A stretch of DNA of 58,211 nt, from the NCBI GenBank assembly GCA_001542995.1, contig LFLA01000019.1, positions 1 to 58,211 of the forward strand, written 5' to 3'. Origin of the DNA: Nitrospina sp. LS_NOB. GTDB lineage: Bacteria; Nitrospinota; Nitrospinia; Nitrospinales; VA-1. Shown in pieces: positions 10,662-18,960 of the stretch. The first letter of the stretch is position 1. Every line of letters starts with the position of its first letter. The position numbers were made by a program, and so were the translations under genes. The notes below the pieces were generated by a model that did no database searches, was not told the DNA's origin, and saw only the letters and a list, made by a program, of their open reading frames with translations.

Positions 10662-11249
10662 TTATCTCAGCCAATTATTTATCCGAATCTCAGCGCATCG
10701 CTCTGAAACATTAAAGATTCGAGAAATTGGTTTTGCGATATAGGGGGCTAACTGAGAATCGCTCGGGAGAATATCCTTAAACTCTTCATGCTTTGCCAAC
10801 TCTTCCTTGATCGAAGCATATTCTTTTTCAAGGTCTTTTGTGGGGAGAAGTAAAAAACCCGCGAACATATTGGCCTGTATTTCAAGAGGATCCCGTCTTA
10901 AATCATTCACAATAAATTTTTTCCATTCTTCCTCGTTTTTGAATTTCTGCGATTCTACATAGGATTTGTGCAACACCAAATGCCCAATTTCGTGGGCCAG
11001 CGTAAACCGGGCTCTATTTTCGGAATTGGAAAACTGGTACTCGTCTATGTGAATTTCTGTAAACCCATGGTTGAAAAACCCATCAATCCCAAACGATCCT
11101 AATCTTGGAATCGGTATGATTCTGATTTTTAATTTAATCTCAATTATCTCATCAATGGGAACGGGGATGGAGCCATCAGGGTGGTGTTCGAGAAGGAAAG
11201 CTTTCGCGGCAGATTCAATTTCTTCGGCAGGGATAAATCCTGGGCTCAT
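10662..11249 (-). CDS. ImmA/IrrE family metallo-endopeptidase
   Basis: A 195-residue protein with the zinc-protease motif HEIGH (His86, Glu87, His90) inside RFTLAHEIGHLVLH, and a downstream Glu in PLEIQANMFAGFLLLP, both diagnostic of the ImmA/IrrE (DUF955) family. Such enzymes usually cleave a partner XRE-type repressor in response to stress. The partner is encoded directly upstream (stop 8 bp before this start). This two-gene arrangement is common in prophages, ICEs and toxin-antitoxin-like modules; no phage or ICE genes are visible here. Confidence 0.9.
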   Translation of the reverse strand: MSPGFIPAEEIESAAKAFLLEHHPDGSIPVPIDEIIEIKLKIRIIPIPRLGSFGIDGFFNHGFTEIHIDEYQFSNSENRARFTLAHEIGHLVLHKSYVESQKFKNEEEWKKFIVNDLRRDPLEIQANMFAGFLLLPTKDLEKEYASIKEELAKHEEFKDILPSDSQLAPYIAKPISRIFNVSERCAEIRINNWLR

Positions 11250-11257
11250 TAAGAATC

Positions 11258-11611
11258 CTAGATTAATTTAATCAGCTTGTCTAGGTCGTCCTCGTCCAGC
11301 CCTTTGTTGTCCAGAGTGCGGAGAAACACAGGGAGCTTTTCAAGAATTTTTTCATTCTCTACCTGGTCAATTCCATAAGATTTATTGGAAATACTCGCCA
11401 AGTGAAAAAATTTCTCATAATCTCCTGTTCCCTCCTCCATTTTCAAAGCACCGGCATAGTAATTCAACTTTGCGGTAACTTTAGGTGCAGGGACCTTTCC
11501 TCTTTCAAGCCTAGAAATGTAAGCTGGGTCCTCATCAAACGTTTCTGAAAATTTCCGTAGAGTAATCCCAAGCTCAATTCTCTTATCATGGAAAAATTCA
11601 CCAAATGTCAT
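11258..11611 (-). CDS. XRE-family HTH transcriptional regulator (partner of ImmA/IrrE)
   Basis: 117 residues. A Cro/CI-type helix-turn-helix covers about residues 3-60 (GEFFHDKRIELGITLRKFSE, then DPAYISRLERGKVPAP with the recognition helix). The remainder is acidic, with no known domain that I can name. It is translated first in the pair with the ImmA-like protease and probably autoregulates from the inverted repeat at 11659-11679. Substrate relationship to the protease is inferred from arrangement only. Confidence 0.88.
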   Translation of the reverse strand: MTFGEFFHDKRIELGITLRKFSETFDEDPAYISRLERGKVPAPKVTAKLNYYAGALKMEEGTGDYEKFFHLASISNKSYGIDQVENEKILEKLPVFLRTLDNKGLDEDDLDKLIKLI

Positions 11612-11658
11612 AATTTACCTCCAGAAGGGAAATACCCTTAATACATGCATAATACCCT

Positions 11659-11679
11659 TGTTGTACTTGCAATACAACA
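11659..11679. promoter_or_regulatory. Candidate operator of the XRE regulator
   Basis: A perfect inverted repeat TGTTGTA-N7-TACAACA lies 48 bp upstream of the regulator start, the usual place for autoregulation. Nearby AATACCCTT occurs twice as a direct repeat (about 11631 and 11651). Confidence 0.5.
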
Positions 11680-11881
11680 TGAAATATGATAAAAGGCGCA
11701 CTTTATGTTTAGGACTCTGTTTTTCAAATATTTGCATCAGAAAACAAACAATTTCCCTAACCCAATAAAAAACCGGAGCCCGAAGGCCCCGGCCCGGTTG
11801 CCATCATATTTCATAACTACACCCATCATTTCCCATGCTCCTTCAACCACTCCCTTGTTAGCTTTAATAAAACCTTCTGCA

Positions 11882-12544
11882 TTAGGGTAAGTCTGCCTGA
11901 AATCCAATTTCCCAAAAATACATGTCCACTAATTTCATGGCGGGATAACTAAAATTACATTTTTTATGAATATACTTCTGTGCCTTGATGAATTCTGCTT
12001 CGTGATCTTTATAGTATTCAACAACAGCTTCTAAGTTTTCCTGGCTAAGCTTAGAGTATCGAATTCCAGATCGTCTCATTCCCTCAATAAAGTAACGATC
12101 ATACGCAGGAATACAGCCAATTGTTCCCAGCATAATTTTTGTCACAAGGGTGTCTGTTGCATTGGCTGATTTTGATTCTCTATTGATTGTTTCTATGTTT
12201 TCTCTGTACCAATCTTTAATCCATTCTGCTAAATCTATGATTTCTTTTAAATCGGTATCAGCAATTGAGGAAAAATCAAGTCTCTGGAAATGTCTGGATT
12301 CAAGTAATTTTTCAACAACAGCTTTATGGATACGATAGTCCTTCCAAAATAGGAAGCCTGACCCTCTATACATACCCCAACTAGCTAAATAGAACGATAA
12401 ATGCAAGCAAGACACGTCATTACTAGATTCCTTGTCATCTATAAAGTGTGAATAACAATGCTCCCAAGACAAATTTCTATGATTTTTATCTTCCAATATC
12501 CGACCATAGAAATTTGTAACCTTATTGTATATGTTGCTAGTCAT
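11882..12544 (-). CDS. Conserved hypothetical protein
   Basis: About 220 residues with no signal peptide or membrane helix. I do not recognise a named domain. The segment LHLSFYLASWGMYRGSGFL followed by KDYRIH is striking and seems to belong to a widespread uncharacterised bacterial family, but I cannot name it. I prefer the ATG at 12544 (MTSNIYNKV) because GGAGAGGAAG sits just upstream; an upstream ATG at 12568 adds 8 residues. Base composition is AT-richer than the neighbours, fitting acquired DNA. The 200 bp downstream hold only a GC-rich hairpin near 11773-11800. Confidence 0.75.
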   Translation of the reverse strand: MTSNIYNKVTNFYGRILEDKNHRNLSWEHCYSHFIDDKESSNDVSCLHLSFYLASWGMYRGSGFLFWKDYRIHKAVVEKLLESRHFQRLDFSSIADTDLKEIIDLAEWIKDWYRENIETINRESKSANATDTLVTKIMLGTIGCIPAYDRYFIEGMRRSGIRYSKLSQENLEAVVEYYKDHEAEFIKAQKYIHKKCNFSYPAMKLVDMYFWEIGFQADLP

Positions 12545-12572
12545 ATGATTTCTTCCTCTCCAATTCATTTTA

Positions 12573-12655
12573 TTATCTCCCCGCCTCCCTGATCATCCTG
12601 CCCAGTATCACATCATCAAATCATCAGGTGGTATATCTTTGGGGACTCAGGTACA
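12573..12655 (-). pseudogene. Second copy of the VHLNPKDIPPDDLDD-type fragment, degraded
   Basis: The minus strand carries CCACCTGATGATTTGATGATG, nearly identical to the segment at about 10600-10640. In one frame it ends DDVILGRMIREAGR and a stop at 12573. A 1-bp loss within GATTTG(G)ATGATG breaks the frame relative to the first copy. It looks like the tail of a small gene whose front is gone. Confidence 0.4.
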
Positions 12656-12728
12656 CACCCGTTGAACCAAAGAAGCGTTTGTCGACAATCAAAGGCTCTC
12701 TCTTTGAGTCCAGCGTCACGCTGGGCCA

Positions 12729-13793
12729 TTACTCCGGAAATGAAAGGGGAACTGTTACATGCTGCCAACCCTCACCATTCAAGGTGCGGAGCATCTCAAC
12801 AAGGTCCTGCCTTTCCAACTCAGTGAGCTTTAGCGGAATGATCTGGTTATCCAGAAACGGATTTTTTACTCCGCCTCCGTTATAATGATCGACCACTTGC
12901 CTTAGAGTCGCGAACCTGCCATCGTGCATATAGGGCGCAGTTCTAGAAATCTCCCGCAAGGTTGGCGTTTTAAATGCGGCGATATCTTTTTGATCATGAC
13001 TCACCTTGTACCTTCCAATATCCACAGCTTCACCTCCCCAACCGATCCCGACATTGTGGAACTTTTCATCTGAGAAGTTTGTCCCAAAGTGGCACAAGTT
13101 GCATCGGGCCTTACCAAAAAATAGTATTTTTCCTCTTTTCGCCGCTTCAGAAATTGCCTTTTCTTCTCCGTCATAATCAAATCGGTCAAAGGGACTGTTT
13201 CCGGAAATAAGTGTCCTTTGGAAAGAAGCAATGGCTTTTCCTACATGCTGAATGGTAATCGTGTTGGCTGCAAAAGCCTTGTTGAAAAGATTTTTATAGC
13301 CTTCGATTTTATTTAGCTTGGCAACCACGTCATCGTTATCGGGAAAACCATGCTCAATCGGGTTGGTCAATGGCCCCACAGACTGCTCTTCCAATGTTGC
13401 CGCCCGGCCGTCCCAGAATTGAACTTTACTGAATCCCCGGTTAATCGCCGTTGGGGCGCTTCGACCTCCCTGCTGCCGATGAATGCCTGCGGAAACCGGC
13501 TGGCCATCTGTAAAAGCCAGCGACGGGATATGGCAGGTGGAGCAAGAAATGGTATTGTTTTGCGACAATCGTTTATCAAAGAAAAGAAAACGACCCAACT
13601 CTACCTTTTCTTTGGTCAAGGGGTTGTCTCCAGGAACAACAAATTGATCTTCATCCAGTCCCAGGGGGATCTCCAGTTCATATTCCTCTTCGGGTGCGGC
13701 CACCGCCCCAAGCGGTCCACCAATCAAGAGTAAAATTGCTCCAATCGCTCCCAGTAACCGCACCTTCCTGTTGCTAAAGTCTTTTCCTGTCAT
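12729..13793 (-). CDS. Di-heme cytochrome c peroxidase (CcpA/MauG family)
   Basis: A periplasmic peroxidase that reduces H2O2 using c-type cytochrome electrons, or a related MauG-like enzyme. The N-terminal signal sequence RLLGAIGAILLLIGG is followed by mature sequence after about residue 33. Two heme-binding motifs are present, CSTCH near residue 84 and CNLCH near residue 233. Also typical are PLTNPIEHGF and TPTLREISRTAPYMHDG. At 354 residues the length is right. The stop abuts a copy of the palindromic repeat CCAGCGTCACGCTGG (12711-12725). It stands alone, with no maturation genes nearby. Confidence 0.92.
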   Translation of the reverse strand: MTGKDFSNRKVRLLGAIGAILLLIGGPLGAVAAPEEEYELEIPLGLDEDQFVVPGDNPLTKEKVELGRFLFFDKRLSQNNTISCSTCHIPSLAFTDGQPVSAGIHRQQGGRSAPTAINRGFSKVQFWDGRAATLEEQSVGPLTNPIEHGFPDNDDVVAKLNKIEGYKNLFNKAFAANTITIQHVGKAIASFQRTLISGNSPFDRFDYDGEEKAISEAAKRGKILFFGKARCNLCHFGTNFSDEKFHNVGIGWGGEAVDIGRYKVSHDQKDIAAFKTPTLREISRTAPYMHDGRFATLRQVVDHYNGGGVKNPFLDNQIIPLKLTELERQDLVEMLRTLNGEGWQHVTVPLSFPE

Positions 13794-14024
13794 TGTGATT
13801 CCCTCCTATTATGAATGCTGTTTAAACAAAACGACTAAACTGTCCTTCTTTTTGAATTTTTTGAATTAAGAAGTCTATTGTCTTTGTATCCCCAATAAAA
13901 TTGGTTTGTCTCCTGTTAATTTTTCTTGAATTCAACTAGTAAGTGCAACTTTGATGGCCGATCAGGAGGCAAGCCGGGGTAAACTCCACAGCGTTTCTCA
14001 AATCACCAAATCAAAGGAGCGCTG

Positions 14025-15127
14025 ATGAGAGTTTACGCCCAACTTAACCAGGGACAACGATACCAGATTGAAGCACTCTTGAAAACCGGTCATAACCAGA
14101 CAATGATAGCCAAAGTACTTATCGTTCATAAATCAACCATCAGCCGGGAACTAAAACGTAATCACGGTCTCCGTGGCTACCGGCCAAAACAAGCCCGGAA
14201 AAAGGCAACGATGCGACACTATGAAAAATTTCAACCTCGTTTCCCCACAACTACCTGGGCCTTAGTGGAAGCCCTGATCAAACAGGACTGGGGCCCGGAG
14301 CAGATATCAGGCCATTTGTTTAAAGGACAAGGCATTTCGATCAGCCACGAAAGCATTTACCTCCATATTTACCAGGATAAGTACCAGGGTGGTGATCTCC
14401 ATAAACACCTGCGTTGTCAGAAAAAACGCCGCAAACGTTACGGCAGACAGGATCGCAGGGGACGTATCCCCAACCGTATCAGCGTTGATGAACGCCCGGC
14501 TATCGTTAACAATAAAGCCCGTATCGGAGACTGGGAAGGCGATACCCTCATCGGTAAAGGCCGGGGCGTTGTTGCCACTCTTGTGGAGCGCAAAACTCAA
14601 TATACGGTTCTGACCGCATCGAAAACCAAACAGGCCCCACAGATCCGCCAACGCATCGAACAGGTGCTGGCCACTCATCGAAACCGGGTTCACACCATCA
14701 CTTATGATAATGGCCTGGAGCTTGTCGAGCATCAAAAAATGGTTCAAACCCTCTCTGCCAATATCTACTTTGCCTCCCCTCCCTTCATAGAGAGCTTTGC
14801 GTAAGTCGATAAAGCAGAAAAACGAGATGCTTCGACAAGCTCAGCATGACAATAAAGGGCTGTTTTGTCATTCTGAGGAACAACGTGACGAAGAATCTCG
14901 GGGTTATGCAAAGGTCTCTTCATAGGGAGGGGGCTGAATGAAAATACCAACGGACTCATTCGACAGTATTTACCAAAGTCCCGACGACTGGACAACGTCA
15001 CACAAAAGGAACTGAAACACATCATGCATCAACTCAATCATAGACCCGGAAAAACACTTGGCTTAAAACACCCTATGAGCTATTCTTCAAAAAACAAACT
15101 TTACTAACTGTTGCACTTACTACCTGA
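14025..15127 (+). pseudogene. IS30-family transposase, split by a MITE-like insertion and a frameshift
   Basis: The N-terminal HTH is seen in QIEALLKTGHNQTMIAKVL and STISRELKRN. The DDE catalytic core gives DWEGDTLIG (first Asp) and ITYDNGLE (second Asp). The frame then stops at 14804 inside the inserted element. After it, LNENTNGLIRQYLPKS resumes in the same frame and carries the catalytic Glu. A further 1-bp loss near 15062 separates this from the family C-terminus KTPYELFFKKQTLLT. Removing the insert plus one 8-bp target duplication rejoins the frame, but the later frameshift remains, so the transposase is dead. Confidence 0.92.
14791..14917. mobile_element. MITE-like element, copy 1 (inside the IS30 transposase)
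   Basis: 127 bp with terminal inverted repeats AGAGCTTTGC and GCAAAGGTCT (one mismatch), flanked by an 8-bp direct duplication CTTCATAG at 14783-14790 and 14918-14925. Internal wording is GCTTCGACAAGCTCAGCATG and TTCTGAGGAACAACGTGACG. No coding capacity. Copies 2 and 3 are at 25986-26112 and 40475-40640. Confidence 0.88.
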
Positions 15128-15210
15128 ATCCGCCTCCTGTTTAAACACGGGCTTTCGGCTTTAAAAGCTAGAACATTGCGGGAATCGGCCCGAAGGCCTA
15201 TAATAAAGGT

Positions 15211-15312
15211 ATGAAAAAATTCTCCGACCTTTATAAGAAACCTTTTTTTACCTGCGTCTTCTGCGTGATTTATACCGCCCTCTCCCTAGGACTTTCCCTG
15301 TTCGGGAAATGA
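15211..15312 (+). CDS. Possible 33-residue single-helix membrane peptide
   Basis: ATG at 15211 with AAAGG just ahead. The peptide starts MKKFSDLYKKPFFTCV and continues as a hydrophobic helix ending GLSLFGK. Positive residues before the helix would place the N-terminus inside. A hairpin terminator 60 bp downstream supports a transcribed unit. A TATAAT at 15199 lies too close to the start codon for a leadered transcript. There is no homology I recognise, so it may be chance. Confidence 0.35.
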   Translation: MKKFSDLYKKPFFTCVFCVIYTALSLGLSLFGK

Positions 15313-15371
15313 GCGTTTGGTACTGAAGGACAAATTTACCGCGAGTAGAGAGTGAATCGAAAACAAGCACT

Positions 15372-15402
15372 CACCCTTCGATGGACCATCGAAGGGTGTT
15401 TT
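15372..15402 (+). terminator. Strong hairpin, likely terminator
   Basis: CACCCTTCGATGG and CCATCGAAGGGTG are perfect inverse complements separated by one base, followed by TTTT. It lies between the small plus-strand frame and the end of the minus-strand response-regulator gene and could serve either. Confidence 0.7.
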
Positions 15403-15441
15403 GGCTTTATGCCTGATTTCGCTACAAATTAGGAGGGTATT

Positions 15442-15825
15442 CTAGAATTTCAACAGGGTTTTTACCTTACTCTCAAAGCTATTCTTAGACAAGGGTTTGA
15501 CAATGTAATCGCGGATCCCTATCGTCAACGCTTCAACCACTTTTTCTTTTGAATCTTCCACAGTCACCATCAGGAAGGGCGTGTCTTCATATGCCTCTTC
15601 TTTCTTAACAGCCTTAAAAAATTCCAGCCCATCCATCACCGGCATATGCCAGTCTGAAATAATCAAATCTGCTTTTTGAGACTTGAGTTTTTCCAGGACA
15701 ATCTGACCATTTGTTGATGCAACTATTTTACTGATCCCCATCTTTTTCAACATTTCAATGATCATCGTCCGGGAAACCCTTTCATCTTTAACCACACAAA
15801 CCGTATAATCTATATAAACCGCCAT
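15442..15825 (-). CDS. Single-domain response regulator (CheY-like receiver)
   Basis: A 127-residue receiver domain with no output domain. The acidic pair is D14/E15, the phosphoacceptor is D58 in LIISDWHMPVMDG, the switch Thr is T88 and the conserved Lys is K110 in IVKPL. The motif ISDWxMPxMDGxEF is of the CheY type used in chemotaxis or in phosphorelay signalling. No histidine kinase or chemotaxis genes are adjacent, so the partner is unknown. Confidence 0.9.
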   Translation of the reverse strand: MAVYIDYTVCVVKDERVSRTMIIEMLKKMGISKIVASTNGQIVLEKLKSQKADLIISDWHMPVMDGLEFFKAVKKEEAYEDTPFLMVTVEDSKEKVVEALTIGIRDYIVKPLSKNSFESKVKTLLKF

Positions 15826-15968
15826 CTCCCCTTAGAGTTTAATGAATCCTGCGGGCCACCTTAGATTTATCCAACAAATTATAGCACTTTTTAGCGGAGT
15901 TTATTTTCCCTAGCCAGCTTGACAACCACCATCTCCCATTTTATTCATAGTATAGAATAAGCAATATC

Positions 15969-15982
15969 CTCTCGGCCGAGAG
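15969..15982. promoter_or_regulatory. Perfect 14-bp palindrome in the hsp20 leader
   Basis: CTCTCGGCCGAGAG lies 44 bp before the Hsp20 start codon and downstream of promoter-like elements (TTGACA at 15919). It could be an operator or a structured leader element; neither is proven. Confidence 0.3.
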
Positions 15983-16025
15983 ACATGATAACCACATCAT
16001 CAACTTTTTTTATAAGGAGAACATC

Positions 16026-16454
16026 ATGAATCTCGTAACTTTTAACCCAGAACAGGCTTTAGACCGATTATTTGATACCGACCGGTTTTTCGGGTTTCCC
16101 AGAGCTAAATGGGATCAACCCACAGTTCTGCCTAAGGTCAATGTGATTGAAAAAGACGAAGCGTTTCATCTGGAAGCGGAAACCCCAGGCATGACAGAAA
16201 AAGACGTTTCGGTTGAATTTCATGACGGCGTTTTGACCCTCAAGGGCAATCGGGAGCAAAATTCGCAAACCGATAAAGACGATTATCGCATTCGCGAATT
16301 CAGCAAACAAAGTTTTGCCAGGAGCTTCAGGCTCAGCGACCAGATTGACCCGGAAAAAGTCATCGCCCAAATGGAGCAGGGGGTCCTGAAGGTAACCCTG
16401 CCCAAAAAGGAGCAGGCAAAACCGAAAAAAATAGAGATCAAGGTCGAATCTTGA
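16026..16454 (+). CDS. Small heat shock protein Hsp20 / alpha-crystallin family
   Basis: An ATP-independent holdase chaperone of 142 residues. The alpha-crystallin domain starts at about residue 36 (LPKVNVIEKDEAFHLEAETP) and runs through GVLTLKGNREQ to the C-terminal GVLKVTLPKKE. A short N-terminal arm and the KKIEIKVES tail are typical. The ribosome binding site AAGGAGA is well spaced. Expression is probably stress-controlled through the leader, which has a palindrome but no CIRCE element. Confidence 0.95.
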   Translation: MNLVTFNPEQALDRLFDTDRFFGFPRAKWDQPTVLPKVNVIEKDEAFHLEAETPGMTEKDVSVEFHDGVLTLKGNREQNSQTDKDDYRIREFSKQSFARSFRLSDQIDPEKVIAQMEQGVLKVTLPKKEQAKPKKIEIKVES

Positions 16455-16483
16455 GTCTTTAAAAAGAAGAAAATCACTCGCCG

Positions 16484-16521
16484 GCTTGTACGGGGCACAG
16501 CCCCGCTATAAGTCGGCCCAT
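16484..16521. other. Hairpin-forming GC-rich sequence after hsp20
   Basis: GCCGGCTTGTACGGGGC, loop ACA, then GCCCCGCTATAAGTCGGC form a long imperfect stem. There is no clean T-run, so this may be a structured element or repeat rather than a terminator. Confidence 0.4.
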
Positions 16522-16680
16522 TATTTTTGGAGCAGGGGAATCGACGAACCGGCCTCGTTCTTTAATTTTTCATGCGACCCGAGGCAAACTTATGGTAAAA
16601 CATCAAGAACTCCAGATTTAGTCAAAATTCGAATAAAATATAGACCCAATCAACAACCTTAATTTTGAATACAGGAAAGC

Positions 16681-17031
16681 ATGAAATCTCTCGCATCCGT
16701 CACAGACAAAGATATTGAGACCATTAAAATGGCCTTGAATGATTCGATATCGGACATGAATACCGAACTCAAGCAGGAGTTATCTCCTGAAAAAAAGAAC
16801 GAACTCGAAAATTATAAAGCCAGATATTCGCGGGTGTTTGATAAGCTCAAGCAAAGCGGGTCAATGTATGCGCTGAACGAAAACGAACTCGACATCGTTG
16901 CTGGTGGATTGAATGATGCGATTGCATTGATTGAGGAAAACCCGACGGATGATTTGAGCGATGAGGAAAACGAGGAAATCCTGGGATATAAAAATGATTG
17001 CCAGAGACTGGTCGACCTATTGGCTCTTTAA
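16681..17031 (+). CDS. Hypothetical protein with an internal duplication
   Basis: 116 residues, highly charged and helical, with no signal peptide. The two halves align: IKMALNDSISDM...ELSPEKKNELENYKARYSRVFDKL against VAGGLNDAIALIE...DLSDEENEEILGYKNDCQRLVDLL. Each half is about 50 residues with the order LND-acidic linker-YK-hydrophobic helix. I do not recognise a named family. It probably folds as two helical hairpins. There is no operon partner on this strand. Confidence 0.7.
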   Translation: MKSLASVTDKDIETIKMALNDSISDMNTELKQELSPEKKNELENYKARYSRVFDKLKQSGSMYALNENELDIVAGGLNDAIALIEENPTDDLSDEENEEILGYKNDCQRLVDLLAL

Positions 17032-17040
17032 AAATAGCCT

Positions 17041-17271
17041 TTATCTTAAAAAATTCACGTAGTACCCATAATAGAACATCCACCCTGTTATGCCGGTTCC
17101 GGCAACCATGCTCAACACCCACCCACTGCGACTGTCTTTTCCAATATTTCCTTTGTCTTCATACATCAGGGCAGAATGAACCAGCATGCCCATAAAATAA
17201 GAGATGGCCAAAAAGGAAAAGCTCAGGAAAACGACCATGAATCCTGAGAAGTCTGAAGGTTGAGGGCTCAT
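17041..17271 (-). CDS. Small membrane protein
   Basis: 76 residues starting MSPQPSDFSGFMVVF. Two hydrophobic segments (about residues 9-33 and 53-72) flank a charged loop with YEDKGNIGKDSR. The start overlaps the stop of the next gene upstream by 4 bp (ATGA), indicating translational coupling. Function unknown. The longer in-frame frame to 17379 runs back into the upstream gene and is not preferred. Confidence 0.65.
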   Translation of the reverse strand: MSPQPSDFSGFMVVFLSFSFLAISYFMGMLVHSALMYEDKGNIGKDSRSGWVLSMVAGTGITGWMFYYGYYVNFLR

Positions 17272-17477
17272 AAAAAAAATCCGGATTGGGCCACGCCAAA
17301 AAAAACAAGGAGCTGAGCCATACCCAGAACTCCCCCAACAATTACAGCCAAAGCAGAAACAACTTTGATCATAACCCAAAAGATTTCACGCCGGGTCTGT
17401 TTTTGCTTCCACCAACTGATCGCCAGCGTGAGAACCCCAACCAGAATCGCAGTGACTATATAATATCGGGGAGACAT
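17268..17477 (-). CDS. Small membrane protein
   Basis: 69 residues with two predicted transmembrane helices (YYIVTAILVGVLTLAISWW, and VVSALAVIVGGVLGMAQLLV). The charged linker KQKQTRREIF probably faces the cytoplasm. It follows pyruvate kinase by about 50 bp and overlaps the next small membrane gene by 4 bp, so the three likely form one transcript. I do not recognise the family. Confidence 0.65.
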   Translation of the reverse strand: MSPRYYIVTAILVGVLTLAISWWKQKQTRREIFWVMIKVVSALAVIVGGVLGMAQLLVFFGVAQSGFFL

Positions 17478-17529
17478 ACCGAATCTTATCAGGAAAAAGT
17501 TAAAGATGAAAGTTGGTTGCTTACCCCAT

Positions 17530-18960
17530 TCAGGGAACCTCTTCCACCCGGATCACATTGGTCCAGTTGGGAACATTGACCGGAATTCCCGTGGTGATCA
17601 CCACCCGGTCCCCCTTTTTCACCAGCCTTTTATTTTTTAGCATGGTGATTATCTGGTCCATATGCAGTAACAGGTGCCGGTCTTCCTCAACCACAAAGGG
17701 GACGGCCCCGCGCACCAAATTCAGAAGACGCGCCCTCTGCAAACTGGAAGTGAACGCAAATATTGGAACCATAGGCTTTGGGCAGGCCACCATTTTAGCC
17801 GTTCCTCCGCTGAGGGTAAACACCACCATAGCTTTAGCGTGTAACAACTCCACCATTCGGTTGGCGGAGTAAGTGATCCCGGCATTGATGCTTGGGTCTT
17901 TCTGGAAAAATCGGTTCCAGGGTTCAATCGTCCGCGTATCTGCCAAATAAGCTTCGGTGGTCAACGCCGTTTCGACCATCACGCCCACTGCTGCGACTGC
18001 GTGTTTGCCAACTGCGGTTTCCCCCGAAAGCATGATCGCGTCAGCGCAATCCATAACCGCTCCGGCCACATCAGAAACTTCTGCCCGAGTCGGGCGCGGG
18101 TTTTCAATCATCGACTCCAGCATCTGCGTGGCAACAATCACTGGCTTGGAATACTTGGCGCCATGCCGCAAAATTTTCTGTTGAATCACCGGAACTTCAG
18201 TCAGGGGAATCTCAATCCCCAAATCACCACGGGCAACCATGATACCATCAGCGGCCTCAACAATTTCTTCCAGATTTTCCACCGCCTGCTTGCGTTCAAT
18301 TTTGGCGATGACCTCTATGCCTTTTCCGCCCTGTTTCTTGATCATGCCGCGTAGCCGTTGCACATCTTTTGCCGAGCCGGTGAAAGACAACGCCACCATA
18401 TCCACACCCTCTTGAAGGCCAAACTTGAGATCCGCCTTATCTTTTGCCGTTATCGGGTCTGCACTGAGGCGGGCATCGGGCAGGTTCAAACCTTTATGAT
18501 CCGACAACGTGCCCCCGACCAGCATTTCGACCTCCACACGCGGGCCAGAAATTCTTTTCACCATACCGCTGAGCTTTCCATCATCAAGATAAATCCGGTT
18601 ACCGACACCCACTTCTTTATGAAAACTCGCATATTGGACATGCGCCAGGGAAGGACTTCCCATCTTTTTTTCTGTGGTAAAAACCACTCTTTGACCGCGC
18701 TTTAAATGAATGGAGCCCTTCTCGAATTTTCCCACACGGATTTTTGGACCCTGAAGGTCCAGAAGAATTCCTGTAAAAGTGTGGCGTTCGTTTTCTACTT
18801 CGCGGATCCATTGAATCCATTGCCGAACGGTTTCATGATCTCCATGGGAAAGGTTGAGCCTGAATATATTGACTCCCTTTTTCACCAGATTCCGGATAAC
18901 AGTTTTACTGCCACTGGCGGGGCCCAATGTCGCAATGATTTTTGTCAATCTGATAGCCAT
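17530..18960 (-). CDS. pyk: Pyruvate kinase
   Basis: Converts phosphoenolpyruvate and ADP to pyruvate and ATP, the last step of glycolysis. At 476 residues it is of usual length. Signatures include TKIIATLGPAS at the N-terminus, NIFRLNLSHGDHE, LDLQGPKIRVG, the K/Mg site IEVIAKIERKQAVENLEEI and MVARGDLGIEIP, then ATQMLESMI. The C-terminal allosteric domain ends VITTGIPV. Its ATG overlaps the TAA of the upstream sterol-desaturase gene by one base. Confidence 0.97.
   Translation of the reverse strand: MAIRLTKIIATLGPASGSKTVIRNLVKKGVNIFRLNLSHGDHETVRQWIQWIREVENERHTFTGILLDLQGPKIRVGKFEKGSIHLKRGQRVVFTTEKKMGSPSLAHVQYASFHKEVGVGNRIYLDDGKLSGMVKRISGPRVEVEMLVGGTLSDHKGLNLPDARLSADPITAKDKADLKFGLQEGVDMVALSFTGSAKDVQRLRGMIKKQGGKGIEVIAKIERKQAVENLEEIVEAADGIMVARGDLGIEIPLTEVPVIQQKILRHGAKYSKPVIVATQMLESMIENPRPTRAEVSDVAGAVMDCADAIMLSGETAVGKHAVAAVGVMVETALTTEAYLADTRTIEPWNRFFQKDPSINAGITYSANRMVELLHAKAMVVFTLSGGTAKMVACPKPMVPIFAFTSSLQRARLLNLVRGAVPFVVEEDRHLLLHMDQIITMLKNKRLVKKGDRVVITTGIPVNVPNWTNVIRVEEVP

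Larger units (their letters stand above)
13928..15131 (+). mobile_element. IS30-family insertion sequence, inactivated
   Basis: About 1.2 kb bounded by imperfect inverted repeats. The left end (13928-13949) and right end (15110-15131) share AGTAAGTGCAAC exactly and ATTCA further out. Inside is one IS30-type DDE transposase that is interrupted by a 127-bp MITE-like element and also carries a frameshift. No target duplication outside the ends was clear to me. Confidence 0.85.

Noticed and set aside
11705-11890. 61-codon plus-strand frame
   Set aside because: Low-complexity composition and no ribosome binding site; it crosses a GC-rich hairpin.
10159-15400. tRNA-anchored genomic island with attachment sites
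   Set aside because: The region behind the tRNA looks acquired, but I found no integrase and no second copy of the tRNA 3' end, so an island with defined ends is not supported.
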